A stretch of DNA of 64,000 nt, taken from JAJCYK01 sp965212195. GTDB taxonomy: Bacteria > Bacteroidota > Bacteroidia > Cytophagales > Cyclobacteriaceae. The first letter of the stretch is position 1; each line of letters starts with the position of its first letter. Below the pieces are notes generated by a model. It was not told the origin of the DNA and made no database searches. It worked only from the letters and a program-made list of their open reading frames with translations. Made by a program: the position numbers and the translations under genes. Positions 35,413 to 44,094 of the stretch are shown here, piece after piece. The DNA lies in NCBI GenBank assembly GCA_965212195.1, contig CBDBUW010000010.1, positions 434,001-498,000 of the forward strand, written 5' to 3'.

Positions 35413-36627
35413 TTAAGCGTGCATTGCTTTTACCGGATCCAGTTTCCAAATCTTCAACATTGGATAAAACGCCAGCGCCAAGGCCAACAGAAGTACCACC
35501 ACACCCTGGCTATAAAAGACCACCGCATCTACGGAGAAGTAAAAGATGGGTTCAATTCCAAAATTCTCATAGGCTTCTGCTAATTGACCTTGCAAACGAA
35601 TGGGCACCTTATACAAATAATATACAATGGGAATACTTAAAAGAATACCCATACAAGCGCCCATCAATGCTAGAAAGATATTCTCTAATATGACTACACC
35701 GGAAAGAATGTGCCGCTTCATGCCGATAGCCAACAATACCCCAAATTCATACCGCCTTTCAATGGTCATCATGAGGATAGTGCCAAAAATTCCGAAAGCA
35801 ATGAGCATATAAAGAACGAACTGGAAAATGACGTTTTCCGCTTCTTCACCCTGAATCACCTGATCGAGTTCCGGCAACATAGCTTGCCAGTTCATGACTT
35901 CATATTCGTCCGATAAGTTTGCCTGTAATTGCTGAGCCACCTGCCTGGATTTCGGATTATCCCGTATTTGCAACACCAGAGAAGTCAACCGATTCTCTGC
36001 CCCGAATAATTGCTGAGTAGTGGATAGAGGCAAGTAGATAAGTCCTTTGTTAAGATCTGGCGATCCAAATTTTATGAGCCCTTTTATGGGGAATTTGCCG
36101 GCTGCGCTTACCCCATGATACCCTTGACCAATAATTACCAAGGTATCATGTATACCCAAACGCAAATAATCGGCCAGGCCTTCGGTGAGCAATACCGCCT
36201 GATCCCCCTGGTTGAGATACTCTCCAGATACCAGTTTGTCATTTAATCCGGTGACTGCGGTCTCATCAGCAGGTTCAATACCTACTAACATACTGCCTTT
36301 GGACAGGTTTTCGGAGGCTGCTAAAACAAAAGACTCCAAACGGGGAACCGCGGAGGTCACTTGGGAATTGCCGGAAATTGCTTCGGTAACCAAAGAAGCA
36401 GGCTCAAAACTATTTTCCAGGGTCTTATCTTCCCAATATCCCTGTCCGTGTACCTGGACATATCCGGTATAAAAGCCCACTACGTTGTCTTTCATTTTAT
36501 CCAGCAGGCCTTTTTTCACGGAATCCATCAATATCGATAATAAGACAGCAAAAACTATTGATCCCATAGTGATCAGACTGCGTCTCTTATTCCTCCAAAG
36601 ATTTCTCCAAGCTAGTTTTAACAGCAT
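35413..36627 (-). CDS. FtsX/LolCE-type ABC permease (first of two)
   Basis: The same layout as its neighbour over 404 residues: MLLKLAWRNLWRNKRRSLIT, periplasmic domain, helix VLYMLIAFGIFGTILMMTI, coupling segment ERRYEFGVLLAIGMKR, and an LDPVKAMHA end. The gap to the next permease is 13 bp and to the LolA-like gene 18 bp. The two permeases differ enough to be an old duplication. They probably extract a lipid or lipoprotein from the inner membrane and hand it to the LolA-like carrier. Confidence 0.92.
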   Translation of the reverse strand: MLLKLAWRNLWRNKRRSLITMGSIVFAVLLSILMDSVKKGLLDKMKDNVVGFYTGYVQVHGQGYWEDKTLENSFEPASLVTEAISGNSQVTSAVPRLESFVLAASENLSKGSMLVGIEPADETAVTGLNDKLVSGEYLNQGDQAVLLTEGLADYLRLGIHDTLVIIGQGYHGVSAAGKFPIKGLIKFGSPDLNKGLIYLPLSTTQQLFGAENRLTSLVLQIRDNPKSRQVAQQLQANLSDEYEVMNWQAMLPELDQVIQGEEAENVIFQFVLYMLIAFGIFGTILMMTIERRYEFGVLLAIGMKRHILSGVVILENIFLALMGACMGILLSIPIVYYLYKVPIRLQGQLAEAYENFGIEPIFYFSVDAVVFYSQGVVVLLLALALAFYPMLKIWKLDPVKAMHA

Positions 36628-36645
36628 TTCCGTATAGTTCTGTGC

Positions 36646-37398
36646 TTAACGCACCCGTTTCATATTTTGCAAGGAGAAATAGTTCTCTCCAATATCGATA
36701 TCATAGTCGACCAGCTGGTATTTGATCACCGTCTTATGGCCAGGCTTGTCCACAGGAATATATTCCATCTTTGAGGGTAATAGTCGGCCGTCCAACGTTT
36801 CAATCTCCGAGAAGATCACTCGGTTGACCAGGTAGCCGTCTTCATCATACAATTCCGTTTGCAATTCCATAAAGTCCTTTTTATCGATCCAATTATAGAT
36901 CTTGCCCCATACTACCGGGGCATCAGGCTTTGGAATTAATTCAATTTTATAACATTCCCGGTCCAATACCACCGAGTCGCCCAGTAAGCGATGCGTATAA
37001 TCCTCTATTATGGAAGATTCTTTAATAAGATCATCATTGGTAAAGTCCGAGCCCATCCAGGACTGCATCATCATAGAAGGCGGTAGTTTTATATTTCGGT
37101 CAATGGAAGGGATCCAATTCCAAATCTCCTTTGTCCTCTTCAGGAAGGTGGTTCCCTTATCCCGGGCTGGGTTGATGATGAGGATCAAGGAGTAATCCGT
37201 ACCCAAAGACCAGGCCTTTACTTCCATATCGCGAGACCAATTGGGGCGTACGATGCTTATTTTCATTTGAGAATAGTTGGTTTCCCCTCTCCTTTTCTGA
37301 TCGGCCTTGGTCACGATCTCCACCGCGCTTAGATTCTGGCCACACATTGGCTCAGAGACGCTTAGCAAGGCCAACATCAGGATTATTAAGTGCTTCAT
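36646..37398 (-). CDS. LolA-like outer-membrane lipoprotein-sorting protein
   Basis: A 250-residue periplasmic protein with signal peptide (MKHLIILMLALLSVSEPMCG) and an unclosed-barrel pattern of the LolA-like family (PF17131 type): VEIVTKADQKRRGE, MKISIVRPNWSRDMEVKAWS, TTFLKRTKEIWNWIPSIDR, IKLPPSMMMQSWMGSDFTND, IDKKDFMELQTELYDEDG. It is the first gene of the operon with two FtsX permeases, an ATPase and a barrel. In known systems this family binds acyl chains of lipoproteins or other hydrophobic cargo. Two FNR-like half-matches (37508-37521 and 37530-37543) lie upstream, too far to be convincing. Confidence 0.88.
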   Translation of the reverse strand: MKHLIILMLALLSVSEPMCGQNLSAVEIVTKADQKRRGETNYSQMKISIVRPNWSRDMEVKAWSLGTDYSLILIINPARDKGTTFLKRTKEIWNWIPSIDRNIKLPPSMMMQSWMGSDFTNDDLIKESSIIEDYTHRLLGDSVVLDRECYKIELIPKPDAPVVWGKIYNWIDKKDFMELQTELYDEDGYLVNRVIFSEIETLDGRLLPSKMEYIPVDKPGHKTVIKYQLVDYDIDIGENYFSLQNMKRVR

Positions 37399-37548
37399 AT
37401 GTAAACTATAATAGTGATTTATATTTTGAAGTCGCAGCTAAAGACAAAAGGTTCAAAAGGCCTAGCTTTCCAACCACTTAAAGGTAGGAACTGAAAGGGG
37501 TATTGAAATGACCAAGATCAAAACAGCGCTTGATATTGGTCAGGATGG

Positions 37549-38595
37549 TCAGGATGTACGGGTTACCGAACTTAAGGCATATGCCGCTGCTCCCCATATG
37601 GGAGTATTTTCTTGATTGACCACTCTCACGGGAATTCCTTGCAAAAAGTGCTGTAAGCGTCCGGCCTGTTGAAAGTGCTCCGCAAATCTTTTAGTATCCA
37701 ACAAGGTGATCATCTGTGGTACTATACTCCCGCCAATGAAAACTCCAGCGGCGGCATTGAATTTAAGGGCCAGTTGGGCACACTCTACTGCCAAGAACTT
37801 AAAAAACAACTTTACAGTTTGATCACTGAGATCACAGGTTCCTGATAAAGCCGCGCGGGTAATGCTTTCAGGATTATCAAAAGGCCGCTCCTTTTCTGCA
37901 ATATCTGGATCTTGTTGCCGCAAAAATTGGTAGATCCTGAGGATACCCGGACCGGATATCAATCGTTCCCAACTTATATGGTCAAACTGTGATTTGAGAT
38001 GGTGCCACAGATCAATCTCCAACGAGGTGCGGGGAGCGAAATCACAATGACCTCCTTCGCTGGAAAAGGGGCGGAAACCCCGGCCATTAAAGTAGATCCC
38101 CACTTCTCCCAACCCGGTTCCGGGTGCTATTAAAGCGGCATTTCCCAACCTTGGTTCCCCTGCAATAACCGTGTGTAATTGGGATTTATTCAGGGTTCCC
38201 AATCCGTAAGCGCTTGCCTCCATGTCGTTGAGAATGCTAACTGGAACTTTCGGCAACTGGGTAACCAGTTCCTTTTTGCTGATGGCCCAAGGGAAGTTTG
38301 TACCACGAACGGCACCCTCGATCACCGGGCCAGCCACTCCCAGGCATAAAGCCTGTATATCAGGGGTATCCGGCTGATAAAAAGACTTAAATAACTGTAT
38401 GAAGGAATCAAAGTCATGGGTTTTATATGATTCCATTTTCAGTAATTGCAACTGCCCGTGTTGACCCTGAAAAAGACCCAGCCTGGCTCTAGAACCCCCT
38501 ATGTCGGCCGCTATAACCAAGCCCTCGCGGGCCTGTGTACCCTGGGACCGCGGGAAGATCATGGGGTAACCAAGAATGTGGTGTTTAACGGACAT
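37549..38595 (-). CDS. glk: Glucokinase (Glk family)
   Basis: The 348-residue protein has the phosphate-1 loop IAADIGGSRARLGLF, the catalytic-Asp segment SILNDMEASAYGLG, the phosphate-2/adenosine region ALIAPGTGLGEVGI and the SSEGGHCDFAPR signature of E. coli-type glucokinases (PF02685), not of the ROK family. It phosphorylates glucose with ATP in the cytoplasm. A later ATG (about 38556, MIFPRSQG) gives a length closer to the family. It is divergent from the mla genes, and a weak FNR-like box lies between them. Confidence 0.9.
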   Translation of the reverse strand: MSVKHHILGYPMIFPRSQGTQAREGLVIAADIGGSRARLGLFQGQHGQLQLLKMESYKTHDFDSFIQLFKSFYQPDTPDIQALCLGVAGPVIEGAVRGTNFPWAISKKELVTQLPKVPVSILNDMEASAYGLGTLNKSQLHTVIAGEPRLGNAALIAPGTGLGEVGIYFNGRGFRPFSSEGGHCDFAPRTSLEIDLWHHLKSQFDHISWERLISGPGILRIYQFLRQQDPDIAEKERPFDNPESITRAALSGTCDLSDQTVKLFFKFLAVECAQLALKFNAAAGVFIGGSIVPQMITLLDTKRFAEHFQQAGRLQHFLQGIPVRVVNQENTPIWGAAAYALSSVTRTS

Positions 38596-38642
38596 AATAG
38601 AGAGAATTCTGCATAAAACTAATACTTGGCGATCAGCAGATT

Positions 38643-38656
38643 ATGACCTAAATCAT
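38643..38656. promoter_or_regulatory. Weak FNR-like box between glk and mlaE
   Basis: ATGACCTAAATCAT keeps the TGA-N6-TCA core but has C in place of the inner T on the left. It lies 47 bp before glk and 76 bp before the mlaE start. Alone it could be chance. Confidence 0.3.
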
Positions 38657-38732
38657 GGCTCTTTATGACATAAAACAGGGGTAATAATTTTCCAAGAGGG
38701 TAGCTTAAGACTCCTCCAATACGTCTTCGTCA

Positions 38733-39515
38733 ATGCCTTCAACTATTACACTGCCCAAATCACTGCAAAACTACCTGTCCGAAGCTGGACTTATTACCCG
38801 ATTTGCCATTCGATTTGGGAAAGAAGTATTTATGCCACCCTATGAGCTCAGAGAATTTCTGCGGCAATGTTTTATTTTGGGCTATAAGTCCTTGCCGCTG
38901 GTAGCGGTGACCGGCTTTATAATGGGTTTGGTGCTCACCTTGCAAACCCGTCCCACGCTTATGGAATTTGGAGCAGAAGCATGGATGCCCTCTATGGTGG
39001 GTATCTCCATTGTAAGGGAAATTGGTCCGGTAATTACTGCTCTTATCTGCGCTGGAAAAATTGGCTCCAGCATAGGGGCGGAATTGGGATCCATGAAAGT
39101 TACCGAGCAGATCGATGCCATGGAAGTGTCGGGAACCAATCCTTTCAAATATTTGGTGGTAACTAAAATTTTGGCTACTACTATTATGATACCCATACTA
39201 GTGATACTCGCGGATTTCATAGCGCTGTGCGGATCGTTTTTAGTAGAATATACCAAAGGTGCGGTTTCCTGGCAGCTGTATTTCAGCCAGGTTTTTGCCC
39301 ATTTAGATTTTGGGGATCTGATGCCTTCTACGGCAAAATCTTTCTTTTTTGGTTTTGCCATCGGGCTAATAGGGTGCTACAAAGGGTATAATTCGAAAAA
39401 AGGTACCGCAGGTGTGGGTCGGGCAGCAAATTCGGCGGTGGTGGTATCTTCGATGTTATTGTTTATTATTGACTTCGTAGCGGTACTTATCGCGGATATC
39501 TTCTACGAATTGTAA
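38733..39515 (+). CDS. mlaE: MlaE-family ABC transporter permease
   Basis: A 260-residue permease with five to six helices and the MlaE signatures: FILGYKSLPLVAVTGFIMGL, VGISIVREIGPVITALICAG, IGAELGSMKVTEQIDAMEV and the final VVSSMLLFIIDFVAVLI. In Gram-negative bacteria it moves phospholipids between inner and outer membranes together with an MlaF ATPase and an MCE protein, both of which follow here with 4- and 6-bp gaps. The periplasmic carrier MlaC and outer-membrane MlaA are not in the window. Confidence 0.93.
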   Translation: MPSTITLPKSLQNYLSEAGLITRFAIRFGKEVFMPPYELREFLRQCFILGYKSLPLVAVTGFIMGLVLTLQTRPTLMEFGAEAWMPSMVGISIVREIGPVITALICAGKIGSSIGAELGSMKVTEQIDAMEVSGTNPFKYLVVTKILATTIMIPILVILADFIALCGSFLVEYTKGAVSWQLYFSQVFAHLDFGDLMPSTAKSFFFGFAIGLIGCYKGYNSKKGTAGVGRAANSAVVVSSMLLFIIDFVAVLIADIFYEL

Positions 39516-39519
39516 CAAA

Positions 39520-40308
39520 ATGGACCAATCAAAGTACCATACACAGCCCACAGCAGCAGACAGCAACCAAGATGTCCAATCAGCCATGGTGCATATTCGT
39601 GATTTATACAAATCTTTCGGGAGCAATCATGTATTAAGGGGCTTCAATATGGACCTATACCCAGGTGAAAACCTGGTGATCATAGGCAAGTCGGGGTCAG
39701 GTAAATCAGTGCTGGTAAAATGTCTGGTAGGCCTGATAGAACCGGATTCCGGTATATTAAAGATCCTGGATCAGGATATCACTCAGCTTGTCCAAAAAGA
39801 AATGGACGAATTAAGAACCGAAATTGGCTTTTTATTCCAGGGCAGTGCGCTCTATGACTCTATGACGGTAAGAGAGAACCTGGAATTTCCATTGCGTCGA
39901 CACCCTGACAAGGTCCCGGGCAGTACCGAAACGGACTCGCTAGTAGAAGGTGCATTGGAAAGTGTAGGACTACTCCACGCCATTGATCTTATGCCGGAAG
40001 AACTATCGGGAGGAATGAAACGCAGGGTGGCCCTGGCACGTGCGCTTATGCTGGACCCCAAGGTCATCGTGTATGATGAACCCACCAGCGGCCTGGATCC
40101 CATCACGGCTAAAGAGATCATACAATTGATCATGGATATACAAAATCAGCGAGGAACCGCCTCCATTATCATTACCCATGACATGGATTGCGCCCGGGTC
40201 ATTGCTAATCGCATGATCATTTTAGTTGATGGAGTTAATTATGCAGAAGGGACCTACCAGGAACTTTATAAAAACCCAGATCAAAAGGTGAAAGCTTTCT
40301 TTAAATAA
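39520..40308 (+). CDS. mlaF: MlaF-family ABC ATP-binding protein
   Basis: Complete nucleotide-binding domain of 262 residues: Walker A GKSGSGKSVLVK, Q-loop FLFQGSALYDSMTV, signature LSGGMKRRVALARAL, Walker B VIVYDEPTSGLDP and the His switch ITHDMDCA. The EELSGGMKRRVA and DEPTSGLDP forms are typical of MlaF. It lies directly between the permease and MCE genes. An N-terminal extension of about 25 polar residues precedes the first strand. Confidence 0.94.
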   Translation: MDQSKYHTQPTAADSNQDVQSAMVHIRDLYKSFGSNHVLRGFNMDLYPGENLVIIGKSGSGKSVLVKCLVGLIEPDSGILKILDQDITQLVQKEMDELRTEIGFLFQGSALYDSMTVRENLEFPLRRHPDKVPGSTETDSLVEGALESVGLLHAIDLMPEELSGGMKRRVALARALMLDPKVIVYDEPTSGLDPITAKEIIQLIMDIQNQRGTASIIITHDMDCARVIANRMIILVDGVNYAEGTYQELYKNPDQKVKAFFK

Positions 40309-40314
40309 CTAGCA

Positions 40315-41289
40315 ATGAAACAAGATACCGGCAATAATATTAAACTTGGATTTATGGTGACGCTTTCACTGATCTTGTTTGTCATCGCCATTTATTTTAT
40401 AGGTACTAAGCAAAATCTATTTGGCCAGAATTTTTATATCACCGCCATTTTCAATAATGTGAACGGCTTACAATCTGGAAATAATGTACGCTTTGCCGGC
40501 ATTAACGTGGGTACGGTTGACAAGATCGTTATCGTCAGTGACTCTACGGTAGAAGTCCATATGAAAATGGGAGAAGGCGTACGGAGTTACATTAAAAAGG
40601 ATGCTATTGCCAGCATAGGCTCCGATGGTTTGGTAGGTAATATGCTGGTGAATATCAGCCCCGGCAACGGAGAGCGACCGGCCGTGGAAAATCAGGATAG
40701 GATCGCTTCCTTTAGTCGTACCGATACCGATGATATTTTGAACGCGCTCAGCAGCACCAATGAGAACATTGCCCTACTGACTAGAAATTTGCTGACCATT
40801 ACTGAGAAGATAAACGAGGGAGAAGGCACCATAACCGCTTTATTGAATGACCCCGGTATGAGTGAGAACCTTAAGAGCACTTTTACTAATATAGAGGAGG
40901 TCACTCAGAGTGCTTTAGTGGCCACTAATCGACTGGGAAACCTGGCTCAAGACATTGAAAACGGCAAAGGGCTTTTGGGATTTCTTTTAAATGATACCAC
41001 CCTAGAAACCGAAATGAAATTGGTGCTGTCAAAAATCCATGAATCCGGTGATAACCTGCAAACTGCGTCGGTTAATTTGAAGCAAGCCACCTCTGCGTTA
41101 AATCAAGGCGAAGGCACCTTGAATGCCCTGTTGTACGACACCTCCATGTCCAACGACCTTAAGCAAAGTTTGGCTAACATTAAAGTAAGCAGCGCCTTAC
41201 TCACCGAAAATATGGAGGCCATGAGAGAAAACTTTCTTTTCAGAAAGTATTTTAAAGAAAAGAACAAGAATAAGACGGAGAGTAACTAA
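40315..41289 (+). CDS. mlaD: MCE/MlaD-family protein
   Basis: One N-terminal membrane anchor (about 8-28) and one MCE domain (about 36-115: TAIFNNVNGLQSGNNVRFAG, then NVGTVDKIVIVSDSTVEVHM), then a long helical tail (about 130-310) with repeated GEGT(I/L)xALLxD segments. MCE domains form hexameric rings that channel lipids. Three GEG-T-ALL or GKG-LGFLLND repeats suggest a periodic tail that may extend the channel. Last gene of the Mla operon; convergent with usp at 41302. Confidence 0.92.
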   Translation: MKQDTGNNIKLGFMVTLSLILFVIAIYFIGTKQNLFGQNFYITAIFNNVNGLQSGNNVRFAGINVGTVDKIVIVSDSTVEVHMKMGEGVRSYIKKDAIASIGSDGLVGNMLVNISPGNGERPAVENQDRIASFSRTDTDDILNALSSTNENIALLTRNLLTITEKINEGEGTITALLNDPGMSENLKSTFTNIEEVTQSALVATNRLGNLAQDIENGKGLLGFLLNDTTLETEMKLVLSKIHESGDNLQTASVNLKQATSALNQGEGTLNALLYDTSMSNDLKQSLANIKVSSALLTENMEAMRENFLFRKYFKEKNKNKTESN

Positions 41290-41301
41290 CCACAAGACCG
41301 T

Positions 41302-42180
41302 TTAGTCCGGAAAAATCACCCCACGAGGTTTTTTTACATCCACCATTTTTACGCTGAACAGGGGAAATTGATATTTTTGACCCATTTTTTCCGTATGACT
41401 GCCTACCAATAAATGCGCCAATCCTTTTCGGCCATGGGTTTCCATGAAGATCATATCGATGTCATGCTGTTGGCAGAACCAACTGATGCCTTCTTCGATG
41501 TTATAGGCATTAATCGTATGCATTTCATAATTTTCAAGCAGGAAATCCGATGCAAAGCTCTTAATAGTATTGTTACTGAACTTGCTGCTCTCAAAATCGG
41601 AAGGTGTTATTACTTTTAACAGGTGTAGTTTTGCCTTAAACAGTTCCATGAATTGATAGATCATGGGAAATGTAAACGAATACTCCTGGTTGAAACTAGA
41701 AGCGAACACAATATTTTTCACATCCTTTATCTTGATGGGGTCTTTTAAGGTCAATACCGGTATATCGGAAATCTGTACCACTTTCTTGGTATTGGATCCC
41801 ATTAAAAATTTGTCCATACCCGTATGTCCTTCAGTTCCCATAATAATTAAGTCCACCTGGCTCTTTTCAGCCTCATGCAGTATGGTTCGGTATACCTTAC
41901 CGGAGCTAACTTTGGTCAATAAATTCACCCCTTTTAATTGCGGGTGAGTTTGATAGCGCTTTAGGCGGTCGACCGCCACGGTAGAGGCTATTTCCTCCAG
42001 ATTTGTGCCACTTACTTCGTTTTTCAGTTGGAAACTCCCATAGCCCGGTATATCCACTACATGTAGCAAAATCAACTTAGATTGCAGTTTTTTAGCGAAT
42101 GTGGCTGCGGAGAATAACGCTGCATCTGCTGCCTCCGAAAAATCAGTGGGCACTAAAATGGTTTTGATCAGATCTGCCAT
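41302..42180 (-). CDS. Universal stress protein, tandem UspA domains
   Basis: A 292-residue tandem Usp. Domain 1 starts IKTILVPTDFSEAADAALFS and has GTEGHTGMDKFLMGS (G-x2-G-x9-G-S), an ATP-binding signature. Domain 2 has METHGRKGLAHLLVGSHTE, the shorter variant. It begins 5 bp after the DUF2267 gene, so the two form one operon behind the FNR-like box at 42729. Confidence 0.93.
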   Translation of the reverse strand: MADLIKTILVPTDFSEAADAALFSAATFAKKLQSKLILLHVVDIPGYGSFQLKNEVSGTNLEEIASTVAVDRLKRYQTHPQLKGVNLLTKVSSGKVYRTILHEAEKSQVDLIIMGTEGHTGMDKFLMGSNTKKVVQISDIPVLTLKDPIKIKDVKNIVFASSFNQEYSFTFPMIYQFMELFKAKLHLLKVITPSDFESSKFSNNTIKSFASDFLLENYEMHTINAYNIEEGISWFCQQHDIDMIFMETHGRKGLAHLLVGSHTEKMGQKYQFPLFSVKMVDVKKPRGVIFPD

Positions 42181-42185
42181 GTTTA

Positions 42186-42638
42186 TTAGTTTGTAGTCAC
42201 ATCGAAGTCTATTACTTCTTTAATAGCAGTTGGTAATTGTGCGATCACATCTTGTAACTCCCCGGCAGATACGAAATGACCCAAGTTCTTGAATACGGTA
42301 TTAACAGCGAAGATGGCATATTCCTTATTGGGGAAATCATCCGGCTCGGCCAGGTGTTCAGAGGCCAATAGCGCCTCCCAAAGACTATCGGTGGTATGGA
42401 ACTTAAGGGGTTTCTCAGAATACTTCCAGTCCTCCACAAAAATCCCTTTAAGAATAGTAGGCAGCTGGGCCATTAATTGAAACGATTCAGATATTAATAT
42501 TCTGTCCCTGACGGTGTGCAAAACGGCTTTCAGGACCCTTCTGGCCTTGTCATGATCATTGGGGCAACCCAGATCCTGAGCCAGCATCTCCACAAACCGT
42601 TGCGCTTCCTGGGCATATTTAATGAATTGCTTAGGCAT
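42186..42638 (-). CDS. DUF2267 domain-containing protein
   Basis: A 150-residue helical protein matching DUF2267: YAQEAQRFVEMLAQDLGCPN, DKARRVLKAVLHTVRDRI, ESFQLMAQLPTILKGIFVED and a second half with HFVSAGELQDVIAQLPTAIK. DUF2267 proteins occur beside universal stress proteins and related survival genes in many bacteria; no biochemical role is established to my knowledge. It leads a two-gene operon with a usp and has an FNR-like box 90 bp upstream. Confidence 0.88.
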   Translation of the reverse strand: MPKQFIKYAQEAQRFVEMLAQDLGCPNDHDKARRVLKAVLHTVRDRILISESFQLMAQLPTILKGIFVEDWKYSEKPLKFHTTDSLWEALLASEHLAEPDDFPNKEYAIFAVNTVFKNLGHFVSAGELQDVIAQLPTAIKEVIDFDVTTN

Positions 42639-42728
42639 GATAATAAAGTTTTTAGGTTAACAACTATAGTGAGTATTTAATGTATGGATATGCGTTTTAG
42701 CAGCCAATGATCAGGCCAGGCCATTGGT

Positions 42729-42742
42729 ATGATTTTAATCAA
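42729..42742. promoter_or_regulatory. FNR-like box upstream of DUF2267-usp operon
   Basis: ATGATTTTAATCAA fits TTGAT-N4-ATCAA except for the first base. It is intergenic, 90 bp before the DUF2267 start, in a 183-bp gap between two minus-strand operons. Confidence 0.6.
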
Positions 42743-42821
42743 TACGCTGGCCCCTGGGAGCGCGGTTGTTTAACCACTTAAAGTGCGTAGGTACGTGCCT
42801 GTCGGAACCGCTATTTCGTCT

Positions 42822-43445
42822 TCAGGCCACTACTTGAAAATGATCCACGTACCATTTCAAAGCCCATGCGGCAATTTCCGCAGACCTTTGAGGTTCTTCC
42901 TTGTGGTCTTCCTCTTTCCAGAGTCTTAACTGTTTCTCAGCCTCGATACGATCCAGAGCTTCCTGATATTGCTGCTGATCTTGGGTGCTGGCGATCAACA
43001 ATGTCGGGGCATTGATCTGATGCAATACGTTCATGGCCTGGGTGAGATTACCTTCACAAATAACCAGGGCCTTGATCTGATGCAGCAGGCCGGCAGCAGA
43101 ACGCAAGGCAGTAGCCGCTTCTAAACCACTGCCGTAGTATCCCAGCGACAGCGCGCTGGTCAACGGTTGCTCTTGCAACCAGTGAGTAGTGGCGATTAGT
43201 CGCTCGGTCAGCAACTCGATATTATATTGCTTTTGATCTTGCTCCCCTTCATCAGGCAACAATAAGTCGATACTCAAAGTAGCTATGCCAACACCTTGAA
43301 GTTCAGACCGTAATAGGTTATCACAAAATTTAGATCCCTGATGTGCCCGGCCCATAATAACCAAGGCAAAAGCATTTGGGGGAATACAAAGATCGGCGCC
43401 TAACTGCACCGATGCGACCGGTATGGTAATGTGTTTAGTTTCCAT
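42822..43445 (-). CDS. Dienelactone-hydrolase-like alpha/beta hydrolase
   Basis: A 207-residue cytoplasmic hydrolase (ATG at 43445; the frame is open to 43580 but that part overlaps the phosphoribosyltransferase). It has FALVIMGRAHQGSKFCDNLL, LGYYGSGLEAATAL in the nucleophile-elbow position and a C-terminal region with the acid and His candidates. The elbow reads GYYGSGL instead of the usual G-x-S/C-x-G, so the usual nucleophile seems replaced by Tyr or shifted to Ser; activity is doubtful. It overlaps the phosphoribosyltransferase gene by 11 bp. The two are fused into one protein in other bacteria, which supports a joint function. Confidence 0.8.
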   Translation of the reverse strand: METKHITIPVASVQLGADLCIPPNAFALVIMGRAHQGSKFCDNLLRSELQGVGIATLSIDLLLPDEGEQDQKQYNIELLTERLIATTHWLQEQPLTSALSLGYYGSGLEAATALRSAAGLLHQIKALVICEGNLTQAMNVLHQINAPTLLIASTQDQQQYQEALDRIEAEKQLRLWKEEDHKEEPQRSAEIAAWALKWYVDHFQVVA

Positions 43446-44079
43446 GAGATTCAATTTCAAGTTTACGAGCTTTTTCAAGCAGTTCAAGGGCCGTTTGATC
43501 CGACACTTGCTGAAAATCATCATAACACTGGCTAACTGCGTGACAATCCGTGGGGGTCTGCAGACAAACGACCTCATCAACTAGTCGCTCTATTTTCGGT
43601 ATGGCACTGGGAGGTGCCATGGGCACTGCCACCACGATCTTAGAGGGTTGCTCAAGCCGGATTAGGTCAATTGCAGCCAGTAAAGTTTTTCCAGTAGCAA
43701 TGCCATCATCAGTAATGATCACCACTTTGTCTTTCAGCGGAATAGCGGGATAATCTTTATGATAGAGCTGATCACTGGATTTCAATTGTTTGCGCAGTCT
43801 TGCGGTTTCCTGTTCCAAATATGAAGGTGAAACATCAGCGTTGTGGCCCACCACCACCCCCTTTAGGCTGGCCGAACCCAACGCATACTCCCGATCCACG
43901 GGATGGCCAATTTTTTTTACCAAAACCACGTCTAGAGAAAAGTCCAGATTCTTGGCCAGTATATATCCCAAAGGGAGCCCCCCTTTGGGAATGGCTATTA
44001 CCACCCCTCGTTCACCCTTATATTGTCCTAGTTTCTCTACCAGCAATTCCGCTGCTTGATTGCGATTCTTAAAAATCAT
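43435..44079 (-). CDS. Phosphoribosyltransferase
   Basis: A 214-residue type I PRTase with the PRPP-binding loop VVIITDDGIATGKTLLAAI (about residues 118-136) and a first strand VVIAIPKGGLPLGYILAKNL. The substrate is not one of the standard bases by sequence. Members of this group, often coupled to dienelactone-hydrolase-like proteins, are frequent in stress and heavy-metal or low-oxygen islands. The PRPP synthetase at 54149 could supply its donor. Lies 15 bp after htrA on the same strand. Confidence 0.88.
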   Translation of the reverse strand: MIFKNRNQAAELLVEKLGQYKGERGVVIAIPKGGLPLGYILAKNLDFSLDVVLVKKIGHPVDREYALGSASLKGVVVGHNADVSPSYLEQETARLRKQLKSSDQLYHKDYPAIPLKDKVVIITDDGIATGKTLLAAIDLIRLEQPSKIVVAVPMAPPSAIPKIERLVDEVVCLQTPTDCHAVSQCYDDFQQVSDQTALELLEKARKLEIESHGN

Positions 44080-44094
44080 ATAATTAATCTTAAG

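Noticed and set aside
38661..38675. TTTATGACATAAA-type dyad near glk/mla as another FNR box
   Set aside because: The spacing does not fit TGAT-N4-ATCA and no second example was seen.
43446..43580. Longer start for the dienelactone-hydrolase-like gene
   Set aside because: The extra 45 codons run through the phosphoribosyltransferase coding region and have shadow-like composition.
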